From contig NC_092255.1 of the NCBI RefSeq assembly GCF_036320965.1, forward strand, positions 10,813,703 to 10,877,702: a DNA stretch of 64,000 nucleotides, written 5' to 3'. Below, piece by piece: positions 11,880 through 23,834 of the stretch. A model generated the notes under the pieces. It did no database searches, was not told the origin of the DNA, and saw only the letters and a list, made by a program, of their open reading frames with translations. A program made the position numbers and the translations under genes. Positions within the stretch are counted from its first letter, which is position 1, and every line of letters begins with the position of its first letter. This DNA comes from Panulirus ornatus (lineage: Eukaryota > Arthropoda > Malacostraca > Decapoda > Palinuridae).

Positions 11880-12507
11880 AATGATATATGTATGGTAGTA
11901 TGCCTGTACAAATGGAAAAAAAAAATGGCGAAAAGAGAGGCTATCTACCTACCTACCTATCTACAAATGGAAAATAAATTTGCTTAATTTTACCTCAACT
12001 CTGCAAAAAAAGGACTTTCTATGCAGGCTTTTTTACGCAAGCCTGGTACCCATTCCAGAAATCCAGTAATCCAACAACACGCACCTACCTACACTCTTAA
12101 ACGCACATACCGATCCATTGAGATATATATGGCTTGCAAACAGACTTTCTTTTAATCTTTCAAATTTTTCTTGTTTTTATTAGTTTTCTTAACAAATGTC
12201 TTTTTATTCTTCAAAAAAAAATATTTTTAGTCTTTCAATTCCGTGTTTATTTAGTTCCCGAGTAGTTATTTGAAGTTTTCCAAACAGCAGTTTATTCATC
12301 TTCCAAGCAATTTTTCAAACAGTTCTTTTAACCAAATAAATCTGTTTTAGTTTTCCAAAAAGCTCTTTTTAAGTATTTTCAACAGTATTTTCGTTACACT
12401 AATTTGTTTTATCATCTGAAAAGATTTTTTTTTCACTCTTCTAAATAGTTCTTATCTAGTCTTCCAAACGGATCTTTTTCGTTTTTCTTAATAGATTTCT
12501 TTAATCT

Positions 12508-12709
12508 TCCTGGCAGGTGTTTTGTATCTTCCAACACTTATTTCTTAGTCTACTAAACAAATTGAAAAAAAAAATCGCTTATACACTGCAAAAAGAGTGA
12601 CTCGACCGGGTCTCTCCTACGATAATTTATGCATGCGTGCTGCCCAAACATCTGTCCAGTATTCCATCAACACGCAACTACCTACACTCCTAAAAGCATA
12701 TACTGATCT
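12508..12709 (+). repeat. Module B2 of composite 12
   Basis: This is the second B module of the composite, about 202 bp, related to B1 but distinguishable. It has GGCAGGTGTTTTGTATC instead of GGCTGGTGTTTTGTCTC, ATACACTGC with the ATTGTAACCG segment missing, GCATGCGTGCTGCCC, and CCAGTATTCC in place of the GAATTC. It is followed by AATGAGATATG and the standard A linker. Confidence 0.86.
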
Positions 12710-12819
12710 AATGAGATATGTATGGTAGTATGCCTGTACAAATGGAAAAAGAAATGGGAAAAAGAGGGGCTACCTACATACCTACCTACCTACCTACACT
12801 CTTAAAAGCACATTCTGAT

Positions 12820-13803
12820 CAATTAAGATATGTATGATTAGGTACATATACAAATGGAAAATAAATTTGCTTAATTTTACCTCAGCTCTGCAAAAAAAGG
12901 ACTTTTATGCGGGCTTTTTTATGCAAGTGGGGTACCCATTCCAGAAATCCAGTAATCCAACAACACGCACCTACCTACACTTTTAAACGCACATACCGAT
13001 CCATTGAGATATATATGGCTTGCAAACAGACTTTCTTTTAATCTTTCAAATTTTTCTTTTTTTTGTTAGTTTTCTTAACAAATCTCTTTTTATTCTTCTA
13101 AAAAAAATATTTTTTGTCTTTCACTTCCGTGTTTATTTAGAGTTCCCGAGTTGTTTTTTTTCATCTTCCAACCAGTATTTCAAACAATTCTTTTAACAAA
13201 ACAGATGTTTTAGTTTTCCAAAAGCTCTTTTTAAGTATTTTCAACAATATTTTCACAACACTAATTTATATTTGTCATCTGAACAGATTTGTTTTTCACT
13301 TCTAAATAGTTCTTATCTAGTCATCCAAACGGATCTTTTTCGTTCTTCTTAATAGATTTCTTTAATCTTCCTGGCAGGTCTTTTTTTTATCTTCCAAAAA
13401 AAAATGCTTTTAGTCTTTCAATTCCGTGTTTATTTAGAGTTCCCGAGTAGTTTTTTTTGAAGTTTTCCAAAGAGCAGTTTATTCATCTTCCAAGCAATTT
13501 TCAAACAGTTCTTTTAACCAAACAAATCTGTTTTAGTTTTCCAAAAAGCTCTTTTTAAGTATTTTCAACAGTATTTTCGTAACACTAATTGTTTTTGTCA
13601 TCTGAACAGATTTTTTTTTCACTCTTCTAAATAGTTCTTATCTAGTCTTCCAAACGGATCTTTTTCGTTCTTCTTAATAGATTTCTTCAATCTAATGAAA
13701 TATGTATGGTAGTATGCCTGTACAAATGGAAAAAGAAATGGGAAAAAGAGGGGCTACCTACATACCTACCTACCTACCTACACTCTTAAAAGCACATTCT
13801 GAT
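12820..13803 (+). repeat. Unit 13, divergent type A unit after a composite
   Basis: This 984-bp unit carries several private or rare changes: CCTCAGCTCTG, GGACTTTTATGC (one T short), GCAAGTGGGG instead of GCAAGTGTGG, AGATTTGTTTTTC, AAAAATGCTTTTAG, ACACTAATTGTTTTTG, and AATGAAATATG. GCAAGTGGGG also occurs in units 17 and 20, each directly following a composite. The linker is complete. Confidence 0.9.
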
Positions 13804-15807
13804 CAATTAAGATAAATTTGCTTAATTTTACCTCAACTCTGCAAAAAAAGGACTTTTTATGCGGGCTTTTTTATGCAAGTGTGGTACCCATTCCAGAAAT
13901 CCAGTAATCCAACAACACGCACCTACCTACACTTTTAAACGCACATACCGATCCATTGAGATATATATGGCTTGCAAACAGACTTTCTTTTAATCTTTCA
14001 AATTTTTCTTTTTTTTGTTAGTTTTCTTAACAAATCTCTTTTTATTCTTCTAAAAAAAATATTTTTTGTCTTTCACTTCCGTGTTTATTTAGAGTTCCCG
14101 AGTTGTTTTTTTTCATCTTCCAACCAGTATTTCAAACAATTCTTTTAACAAAACAGATGTTTTAGTTTTCCAAAAGCTCTTTTTAAGTATTTTTCAACAA
14201 TATTTTCACAACACTAATTTATATTTGTCATCTGAACAGATTTTTTTTTTCACTTTAAATATTCTTATCTAGTCATCCAAACGGATCTTTTTCGTTCTTT
14301 TTAATAGGGTTCTTAATTTTTCCTGCAGGTCTTTTTTTTTTCTTTTCCCAAAAAAAAAATTTTTTTGTCCTTTCATTCCGTGTTTATTTAGAGTTCCCGA
14401 GTAGTTTTTTTTGAAGTTTCCAAGAGCAGTTTATTCCCTCTTCCAAGCAATTTCAAACAGTTCTTTACCAAACAAATTTTGTTTTAAGTTTTGAAAAAGC
14501 TCTTTTTTAAATATTTTCAACTATTTTTTTGGGAAACACTAATTTGTTTTTTTTCATCTGAACAGATTTTTTTTCACTCTTCTAATAGTTCTTATTTTAG
14601 TCTTTCCCAAAAGGATCTTTTTTTGTTCTTCCCTTTAAAAGATTTCTTCAATCTACCTGGCCTGGTGTTTTTTTCTCTTCCAACACTTATTTTCTTAGTC
14701 TACTAAAAGAAATTGAAAAAAAGTCGCTTATTGTAACCGACACTCTGCAAAAAGAGTGGCTTGAACGGGTCTCTCCTACGATTATTTATGCAAGCCTGCT
14801 ACCCAAACATCTGTCCAGAATTCCATCAACACGCAACTACCTACACTCCTAAAAGCATATACTGATCTAATGATATATGTATGGTAGTATGCCTGTACAA
14901 ATGGAAAAAAAAATGGCGAAAAGAGAGGCTATCTACCTACCTACCTATCTACAAATGGAAAATAAATTTGCTTAATTTTACCTCAACTCTGCAAAAAAAG
15001 GACTTTCTATGCAGGCTTTTTTACGCAAGCCTGGTACCCATTCCAGAAATCCAGTAATCCAACAACACGCACCTACCTACACTCTTAAACGCACATACCG
15101 ATCCATTGAGATATATATGGCTTGCAAACAGACTTTCTTTTAATCTTTCAAATTTTTCTTGTTTTTATTAGTTTTCTTTACAAATCTCTTTTTACTCTTC
15201 AAAAAAAAATATTTTTAGTCTTTCAATTCCGTGTTTATTTAGTTCCCGAGTAGTTTTTTGAAGTTTTCCAAACAGCAGTTTATTCATCTTCCAAGCAGTT
15301 TTTCAAACAGTTCTTTTAACCAAACAAATCTGTTTTAGTTTTCCAAAAAGCTCTTTTTAAGTATTTTCAACAGTATTTTCGTTACACTAATTTGTTTTAT
15401 CATCTGAAAAGATTTTTTTTGCACTCTTCTAAATAGTTCTTATCTAGTCTTCCAAACGGATCTTTTTCGTTTTTCTTAATAGATTTCTTTAATCTTCCTG
15501 GCAGGTGTTTTGTATCTTCCAACACTTATTTCTTAGTCTACTAAACAAATTGGAAAAAAAAATCGCTTATACACTGCAAAAAGAGTGACTTGACCGGGTC
15601 TCTCCTACGATAATTTATGCATGCGTGCTGCCCAAACATCTGTCCAGTATTCCATCAACACGCAACTACCTACACTCCTAAAAGCATATACTGATCTAAT
15701 GAGATATGTATGGTAGTATGCCTGTACAAATGGAAAAAGAAATGGGAAAAAGAGGGGCTACCTACATACCTACCTACCTACCTACACTCTTAAAAGCACA
15801 TTCTGAT
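13804..15807 (+). repeat. Composite unit 14 (2004 bp) with 33-bp deletion and noisy stretch
   Basis: The unit opens CAATTAAGATAAATTTG, lacking 33 bp (from after GATA to the ATA before AATTTG) with ATA microhomology at the break. From about 14186 to 14712 the T-rich part is irregular: T and A runs are lengthened, single bases are lost, and odd changes such as TAATAGGGTTC appear. Order then returns with B1 (from about 14656), the inner X' and Tb', and B2 (ends near 15699). It is class I (CAATCTACCTGG). The inner T-rich part has GATTTTTTTTGCACTC. Confidence 0.85.
14186..14712. other. Noisy stretch within composite 14, probable poor consensus
   Basis: Module order (Ta, Tb, start of B1) is intact, but there are dozens of small insertions and deletions, mostly in or beside T, A and C runs (for example CTTTTCCCAAAAAAAAAATT, CTTCCCTTTAAAAG, GGCCTGGTGTTTTTTTC). 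Both flanks return abruptly to clean satellite. Homopolymer-focused error confined to one stretch is typical of weakly supported long-read consensus. A genuinely decayed repeat would be expected to show more substitutions. An apparent open frame at 14491-14706 arises from these indels and is not treated as a gene. Confidence 0.7.
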
Positions 15808-16680
15808 CAATTAAGATATGTATGATTAGGTACATATACAAATGGAAAATAAATTTGCTTAATTTTACCTCCGCTCTGCAAAAAAAGGACTTTTTATGCG
15901 GGCTTTTTTATGCAAGTGTGGTACCCATTCCAGAAATCCAGTAATCCAACAACACGCACCTACCTACACTTTTAAACGCACATACCGATCCATTGAGATA
16001 TATATGGCTTGCAAACAGACTTTCTTTTAATCTTTCAAATTTTTCTTTTTTTTGTTAGTTTTCTTAACAAATCTCTTTTTATTCTTCTAAAAAAAATATT
16101 TTTTGTCTTTCACTTCCGTGTTTATTTAGAGTTCCCGAGTTGTTTTTTTTCATCTTCCAACCAGTATTTCAAACAATTCTTTTAACAAAACAGATGTTTT
16201 AGTTTTCCAAAAGCTCTTTTTAAGTATTTTCAACAATATTTTCACAACACTAATTTATATTTGTCATCTGAACAGATTTTTTTTTCACTTCTAAATAGTT
16301 CTTATCTAGTCATCCAAACGGATCTTTTTCGTTCTTCTTAATAGATTTCTTTAATCTTCCTGGCAGGTCTTTTTTTATCTTCCAAAAAAAATAGTTTTAG
16401 TCTTTCAATTCCGTGTTTATTTAGAGTTCCCGAGTAGTTTTTTTTGAAGTTTTCCAAAGAGCAGTTTATTCATCTTCCAAGCAATTTTCAAACAGTTCTT
16501 TTAACCAAACAAATCTGTTTTAGTTTTCCAAAAAGCTCTTTTTAAGTATTTTCAACAGTATTTTCGTAACACTAATTTGTTTTTGTCATCTGAACAGATT
16601 TTTTTTTCACTCTTCTAAATAGTTCTTATCTAGTCTTCCAAACGGATCTTTTTCGTTCTTCTTAATAGATTTCTTCAATC

Positions 16681-16891
16681 TACCTGGCTGGTGTTTTGTC
16701 TCTTCCAACACTTATTTCTTAGTCTACTAAAGAAATTGAAAAAAAGTCGCTTATTGTAACCGACACTCTGCAAAAAGAGTGGCTTGAACGGGTCTCTCCT
16801 ACGATTATTTATGCAAGCCTGCTACCCAAACATCTGTCCAGAATTCCATCAACACGCAACTACCTACACTCCTAAAAGCATATACTGATCT
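16681..16891 (+). repeat. Module B1 of composite 15 (reference B module)
   Basis: This is the cleanest B1 copy, 211 bp. Flanks are CTTCAATCT on the left and CTGATCT then AATGATATATG on the right. Removing one ATCT plus the intervening sequence would produce exactly the CTTCAATCTAATGA junction of type A units. Equivalent copies are at 18698-18907, 22684-22894, 30605-30814 and 34597-34807. Confidence 0.88.
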
Positions 16892-17517
16892 AATGATATA
16901 TGTATGGTAGTATGCCTGTACAAATGGAAAAAAAAATGGCGAAAAGAGAGGCTATCTACCTACCTACCTATCTACAAATGGAAAATAAATTTGCTTAATT
17001 TTACCTCAACTCTGCAAAAAAAGGACTTTCTATGCAGGCTTTTTACGCAAGCCTGGTACCCATTCCAGAAATCCAGTAATCCAACAACACGCACCTACCT
17101 ACACTCTTAAACGCACATACCGATCCATTGAGATATATATGGCTTGCAAACAGACTTTCTTTTAATCTTTCAAATTTTTCTTGTTTTTATTAGTTTTCTT
17201 AACAAATCTCTTTTTACTCTTCAAAAAAAAATATTTTTAGTCTTTCAATTCCGTGTTTATTTAGTTCCCGAGTAGTTTTTTGAAGTTTTCCAAACAGCAG
17301 TTTATTCATCTTCCAAGCAATTTTTCAAACAGTTCTTTTAACCAAACAAATCTGTTTTAGTTTTCCAAAAAGCTCTTTTTAAGTATTTTCAACAGTATTT
17401 TCGTTACACTAATTTGTTTTATCATCTGAAAAGATTTTTTTTTCACTCTTCTAAATAGTTCTTATCTAGTCTTCCAAACGGATCTTTTTCGTTTTTCTTA
17501 ATAGATTTCTTTAATCT

Positions 17518-17718
17518 TCCTGGCAGGTGTTTTGTATCTTCCAACACTTATTTCTTAGTCTACTAAACAAATTGAAAAAAAAATCGCTTATACACTGCAA
17601 AAAGAGTGACTTGACCGGGTCTCTCCTACGATAATTTATGCATGCGTGCTGCCCAAACATCTGTCCAGTATTCCATCAACACGCAACTACCTACACTCCT
17701 AAAAGCATATACTGATCT
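17518..17718 (+). repeat. Module B2 of composite 15 (reference)
   Basis: This is the second B module, 201 bp, starting TCCTGGCAGGTGTTTTG and ending CTGATCT before AATGAGATATG. Equivalent copies are at 19536-19736, 23522-23724, 31443-31646 and 35436-35636. In classes I and II it differs at ACACTGC against ACACTTTGC and at GACCGGG against GAACGGG. Confidence 0.86.
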
Positions 17719-17828
17719 AATGAGATATGTATGGTAGTATGCCTGTACAAATGGAAAAAGAAATGGGAAAAAGAGGGGCTACCTACATACCTACCTACCT
17801 ACCTACACTCTTAAAAGCACATTCTGAT

Positions 17829-19846
17829 CAATTAAGATATGTATGATTAGGTACATATACAAATGGAAAATAAATTTGCTTAATTTTACCTCAACTCTGC
17901 AAAAAAAGGACTTTTTATGCGGGCTTTTTTATGCAAGTGTGGTACCCATTCCAGAAATCCAGTAATCCAACAACACGCACCTACCTACACTTTTAAACGC
18001 ACATACCGATCCATTGAGATATATATGGCTTGCAAACAGACTTTCTTTTAATCTTTCAAATTTTTCTTTTTTTTGTTAGTTTTCTTAACAAATCTCTTTT
18101 TATTCTTCTAAAAAAAATATTTTTTGTCTTTCACTTCCGTGTTTATTTAGAGTTCCCGAGTTGTTTTTTTTCATCTTCCAACCAGTATTTCAAACAATTC
18201 TTTTAACAAAACAGATGTTTTAGTTTTCCAAAAGCTCTTTTTAAGTATTTTCAACAATATTTTCACAACACTAATTTATATTTGTCATCTGAACAGATTT
18301 TTTTTTCACTTCTAAATAGTTCTTATCTAGTCATCCAAACGGATCTTTTTCGTTCTTCTTAATAGATTTCTTTAATCTTCCTGGCAGGTCTTTTTTTATC
18401 TTCCAAAAAAAATAGTTTTAGTCTTTCAATTCCGTGTTTATTTAGAGTTCCCGAGTAGTTTTTTTTGAAGTTTTCCAAAGAGCAGTTTATTCATCTTCCA
18501 AGCAATTTTCAAACAGTTCTTTTAACCAAACAAATCTGTTTTAGTTTTCCAAAAAGCTCTTTTTAAGTATTTTCAACAGTATTTTCGTAACACTGTTTTT
18601 GTCATCTGAACAGATTTTTTTTTCACTCTTCTAAATAGTTCTTATCTAGTCTTCCAAACGGATCTTTTTCGTTCTTCTTAATAGATTTCTTCAATCTTCC
18701 TGGCTGGTGTTTTGTCTCTTCCAACACTTATTTCTTAGTCTACTAAAGAAATTGAAAAAAAGTCGCTTATTGTAACCGACACTCTGCAAAAAGAGTGGCT
18801 TGAACGGGTCTCTCCTACGATTATTTATGCAAGCCTGCTACCCAAACATCTGTCCAGAATTCCATCAACACGCAACTACCTACACTCCTAAAAGCATATA
18901 CTGATCTAATGATATATGTATGGTAGTATGCCTGTACAAATGGAAAAAAAAATGGCGAAAAGAGAGGCTATCTACCTACCTACCTATCTACAAATGGAAA
19001 ATAAATTTGCTTAATTTTACCTCAACTCTGCAAAAAAAGGACTTTCTATGCAGGCTTTTTTACGCAAGCCTGGTACCCATTCCAGAAATCCAGTAATCCA
19101 ACAACACGCACCTACCTACACTCTTAAACGCACATACCGATCCATTGAGATATATATGGCTTGCAAACAGACTTTCTTTTAATCTTTCAAATTTTTCTTG
19201 TTTTTATTAGTTTTCTTAACAAATCTCTTTTTACTCTTCAAAAAAAAATATTTTTAGTCTTTCAATTCCGTGTTTATTTAGTTCCCGAGTAGTTTTTTTG
19301 AAGTTTTCCAAACAGCAGTTTATTCATCTTCCAAGCAGTTTTTCAAACAGTTCTTTTAACCAAACAAATCTGTTTTAGTTTTCCAAAAAGCTCTTTTTAA
19401 GTATTTTCAACAGTATTTTCGTTACACTAATTTGTTTTATCATCTGAAAAGATTTTTTTTTCACTCTTCTAAATAGTTCTTATCTAGTCTTCCAAACGGA
19501 TCTTTTTCGTTTTTCTTAATAGATTTCTTTAATCTTCCTGGCAGGTGTTTTGTATCTTCCAACACTTATTTCTTAGTCTACTAAACAAATTGAAAAAAAA
19601 ATCGCTTATACACTGCAAAAAGAGTGACTTGACCGGGTCTCTCCTACGATAATTTATGCATGCGTGCTGCCCAAACATCTGTCCAGTATTCCATCAACAC
19701 GCAACTACCTACACTCCTAAAAGCATATACTGATCTAATGAGATATGTATGGTAGTATGCCTGTACAAATGGAAAAAGAAATGGGAAAAAGAGGGGCTAC
19801 CTACATACCTACCTACCTACCTACACTCTTAAAAGCACATTCTGAT
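17829..19846 (+). repeat. Composite unit 16 (2018 bp)
   Basis: This is the first class II composite from the left. Its B1 (18698-18907) begins CAATCTTCCTGGCTGG, and Tb reads AACACTGTTTTTG, missing AATTT relative to AACACTAATTTGTTTTTG. Its B2 (19536-19736) still has the class I form TACACTGCAAAAAG with GACCGGGTC. It is therefore intermediate between class I and the later class II units at 21815, 29737 and 33725. Confidence 0.91.
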
Positions 19847-21814
19847 CAATTAAGATATGTATGATTAGGTACATATACAAATGGAAAATAAATTTGCTTA
19901 ATTTTACCTCAACTCTGCAAAAAAAGGACTTTTTATGCGGGCTTTTTTATGCAAGTGGGGTACCCATTCCAGAAATCCAGTAATCCAACAACACGCACCT
20001 ACCTACACTTTTAAACGCACATACCGATCCATTGAGATATATATGGCTTGCAAACAGACTTTCTTTTAATCTTTCAAATTTTTCTTTTTTTTGTTAGTTT
20101 TCTTAACAAATCTCTTTTTATTCTTCTAAAAAAAATATTTTTTGTCTTTCACTTCCGTGTTTATTTAGAGTTCCCGAGTTGTTTTTTTTCATCTTCCAAC
20201 CAGTATTTCAAACAATTCTTTTAACAAAACAGATGTTTTAGTTTTCCAAAAGCTCTTTTTAAGTATTTTCAACAATATTTTCACAACACTAATTTATATT
20301 TGTCATCTGAACAGATTTTTTTTTCACTTCTAAATAGTTCTTATCTAGTCATCCAAACGGATCTTTTTCGTTCTTCTTAATAGATTTCTTTAATCTTCCT
20401 GGCAGGTCTTTTTTTATCTTCCAAAAAAAATAGTTTTAGTCTTTCAATTCCGTGTTTATTTAGAGTTCCCGAGTAGTTTTTTTTGAAGTTTTCCAAAGAG
20501 CAGTTTATTCATCTTCCAAGCAATTTTCAAACAGTTCTTTTAACCAAACAAATCTGTTTTAGTTTTCCAAAAAGCTCTTTTTAAGTATTTTCAACAGTAT
20601 TTTCGTAACACTAATTTGTTTTTGTCATCTGAACAGATTTTTTTTTCACTCTTCTAAATAGTTCTTATCTAGTCTTCCAAACGGATCTTTTTCGTTCTTC
20701 TTAATAGATTTCTTCAATCTAATGAGATATGTATGGTAGTATGCCTGTACAAATGGAAAAAGAAATGGGAAAAAGAGGGGCTACCTACATACCTACCTAC
20801 CTACCTACACTCTTAAAAGCACATTCTGATCAATTAAGATATGTATGATTAGGTACATATACAAATGGAAAATAAATTTGCTTAATTTTACCTCAACTCT
20901 GCAAAAAAAGGACTTTTTATGCGGGCTTTTTTATGCAAGTGTGGTACCCATTCCAGAAATCCAGTAATCCAACAACACGCACCTACCTACACTTTTAAAC
21001 GCACATACCGATCCATTGAGATATATATGGCTTGCAAACAGACTTTCTTTTAATCTTTCAAATTTTTCTTTTTTTTGTTAGTTTTCTTAACAAATCTCTT
21101 TTTATTCTTCTAAAAAAAATATTTTTTGTCTTTCACTTCCGTGTTTATTTAGAGTTCCCGAGTTGTTTTTTTTCATCTTCCAACCAGTATTTCAAACAAT
21201 TCTTTTAACAAAACAGATGTTTTAGTTTTCCAAAAGCTCTTTTTAAGTATTTTCAACAATATTTTCACAACACTAATTTATATTTGTCATCTGAACAGAT
21301 TTTTTTTTCACTTCTAAATAGTTCTTATCTAGTCATCCAAACGGATCTTTTTCGTTCTTCTTAATAGATTTCTTTAATCTTCCTGGCAGGTCTTTTTTTA
21401 TCTTCCAAAAAAAATAGTTTTAGTCTTTCAATTCCGTGTTTATTTAGAGTTCCCGAGTAGTTTTTTTTGAAGTTTTCCAAAGAGCAGTTTATTCATCTTC
21501 CAAGCAATTTTCAAACAGTTCTTTTAACCAAACAAATCTGTTTTAGTTTTCCAAAAAGCTCTTTTTAAGTATTTTCAACAGTATTTTCGTAACACTAATT
21601 TGTTTTTGTCATCTGAACAGATTTTTTTTTCACTCTTCTAAATAGTTCTTATCTAGTCTTCCAAACGGATCTTTTTCGTTCTTCTTAATAGATTTCTTCA
21701 ATCTAATGAGATATGTATGGTAGTATGCCTGTACAAATGGAAAAAGAAATGGGAAAAAGAGGGGCTACCTACATACCTACCTACCTACCTACACTCTTAA
21801 AAGCACATTCTGAT
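19847..21814 (+). repeat. Type A units 17-18
   Basis: Two 984-bp A units start at 19847 and 20831, both with the eight-T run. Unit 17, directly after a composite, has GCAAGTGGGG. Unit 18 has the usual GCAAGTGTGG. Confidence 0.92.
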
Positions 21815-23834
21815 CAATTAAGATATGTATGATTAGGTACATATACAAATGGAAAATAAATTTGCTTAATTTTACCTCAACTCTGCAAAAAAAGGACTTT
21901 TTATGCGGGCTTTTTTATGCAAGTGTGGTACCCATTCCAGAAATCCAGTAATCCAACAACACGCACCTACCTACACTTTTAAACGCACATACCGATCCAT
22001 TGAGATATATATGGCTTGCAAACAGACTTTCTTTTAATCTTTCAAATTTTTCTTTTTTTTGTTAGTTTTCTTAACAAATCTCTTTTTATTCTTCTAAAAA
22101 AAATATTTTTTGTCTTTCACTTCCGTGTTTATTTAGAGTTCCCGAGTTGTTTTTTTTCATCTTCCAACCAGTATTTCAAACAATTCTTTTAACAAAACAG
22201 ATGTTTTAGTTTTCCAAAAGCTCTTTTTAAGTATTTTCAACAATATTTTCACAACACTAATTTATATTTGTCATCTGAACAGATTTTTTTTTCACTTCTA
22301 AATAGTTCTTATCTAGTCATCCAAACGGATCTTTTTCGTTCTTCTTAATAGATTTCTTTAATCTTCCTGGCAGGTCTTTTTTTATCTTCCAAAAAAAATA
22401 GTTTTAGTCTTTCAATTCCGTGTTTATTTAGAGTTCCCGAGTAGTTTTTTTTGAAGTTTTCCAAAGAGCAGTTTATTCATCTTCCAAGCAATTTTCAAAC
22501 AGTTCTTTTAACCAAACAAATCTGTTTTAGTTTTCCAAAAAGCTCTTTTTAAGTATTTTCAACAGTATTTTCGTAACACTGTTTTTGTCATCTGAACAGA
22601 TTTTTTTTTCACTCTTCTAAATAGTTCTTATCTAGTCTTCCAAACGGATCTTTTTCGTTCTTCTTAATAGATTTCTTCAATCTTCCTGGCTGGTGTTTTG
22701 TCTCTTCCAACACTTATTTCTTAGTCTACTAAAGAAATTGAAAAAAAAGTCGCTTATTGTAACCGACACTCTGCAAAAAGAGTGGCTTGAACGGGTCTCT
22801 CCTACGATTATTTATGCAAGCCTGCTACCCAAACATCTGTCCAGAATTCCATCAACACGCAACTACCTACACTCCTAAAAGCATATACTGATCTAATGAT
22901 ATATGTATGGTAGTATGCCTGTACAAATGGAAAAAAAAATGGCGAAAAGAGAGGCTATCTACCTACCTACCTATCTACAAATGGAAAATAAATTTGCTTA
23001 ATTTTACATCAACTCTGCAAAAAAAGGACTTTCTATGCAGGCTTTTTTACGCAAGCCTGGTACCCATTCCAGAAATCCAGTAATCCAACAACACGCACCT
23101 ACCTACACTCTTAAACGCACATACCGATCCATTGAGATATATATGGCTTGCAAACAGACTTTCTTTTAATCTTTCAAATTTTTCTTGTTTTTATTAGTTT
23201 TCTTAACAAATCTCTTTTTACTCTTCAAAAAAAAAATTTTTAGTCTTTCAATTCCGTGTTTATTTAGTTCCCGAGTAGTTTTTTTGAAGTTTTCCAAACA
23301 GCAGTTTATTCATCTTCCAAGCAGTTTTTCAAACAGTTCTTTTAACCAAACAAATCTGTTTTAGTTTTCCAAAAAGCTCTTTTTAAGTATTTTCAACAGT
23401 ATTTTCGTTACACTAATTTGTTTTATCATCTGAAAAGATTTTTTTTTCACTCTTCTAAATAGTTCTTATCTAGTCTTCCAAACGGATCTTTTTCGTTTTT
23501 CTTAATAGATTTCTTTAATCTTCCTGGCAGGTGTTTTGTATCTTCCAACACTTATTTCTTAGTCTACTAAACAAATTGAAAAAAAAATCGCTTATACACT
23601 TTGCAAAAAGAGTGACTTGAACGGGTCTCTCCTACGATAATTTATGCATGCGTGCTGCCCAAACATCTGTCCAGTATTCCATCAACACGCAACTACCTAC
23701 ACTCCTAAAAGCATATACTGATCTAATGAGATATGTATGGTAGTATGCCTGTACAAATGGAAAAAGAAATGGGAAAAAGAGGGGCTACCTACATACCTAC
23801 CTACCTACCTACACTCTTAAAAGCACATTCTGAT
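21815..23834 (+). repeat. Composite unit 19 (2020 bp)
   Basis: A class II composite: AACACTGTTTTTG in Tb, B1 at 22684-22894 with CAATCTTCCTGG, and B2 at 23522-23724 with ACACTTTGCAAAAAG and GAACGGGTC. B1 has eight A in TTGAAAAAAAAGTCGC, and X' reads TTTTACATCAACTC. The last two variants recur in composite 29, almost 12 kb away, but not in the other composites. An apparent 61-codon open frame at 22693-22878 depends on the extra A and is not considered coding. Confidence 0.91.

Larger units (their letters stand above)
10798..12819 (+). repeat. Composite unit 12 (2022 bp)
   Basis: The first half is an A unit as far as the end of Tb (11670). It continues into module B1 (11671-11879), then AATGATATATG, a linker with AAATGGCGAAAAGAGAGGC and a short CTACC run, and an inner monomer from TACAAATGG (11962). 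The inner monomer has X' (ATGCAGGC, CGCAAGCCTGG), a single T-rich copy of Tb type (TTTAGTTCCCGAGTAG, CAAACAGCAG, GTTACACTAATTTG), then B2 (12508-12709) and the normal linker. Relative to an A linker, the inner start lacks about 55 bp (CACTCTTAAAAGCAC to GTACATA). This is a class I composite: the B1 junction reads CAATCTACCTGG. Confidence 0.92.
15808..17828 (+). repeat. Composite unit 15 (2021 bp)
   Basis: A clean class I composite and a good reference for the type. B1 is 16681-16891 (211 bp, CAATCTACCTGG junction), the inner monomer begins at TACAAATGG (16973), and B2 is 17518-17718 (201 bp). X starts CCTCCGCTCTGC, a variant seen again only in unit 27 (31757), which also follows a composite. 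It carries the eight-T run. Composites 14, 15 and 16 stand directly next to each other. Confidence 0.92.

Noticed and set aside
11799..11987. Short frames across the B1/X' junction (11799-11987 and 16904-17110)
   Set aside because: These are low-complexity translations spanning linker and microsatellite. They are opened by single-base differences and interrupted in the sister copies.
22693..22878. 61-codon frame occurring identically at 22693-22878 and 34606-34791
   Set aside because: Two identical copies might suggest conservation, but both simply sit in composites 19 and 29, which share an extra A in a run. In composites with one A fewer the frame is broken, so there is no coding constraint.
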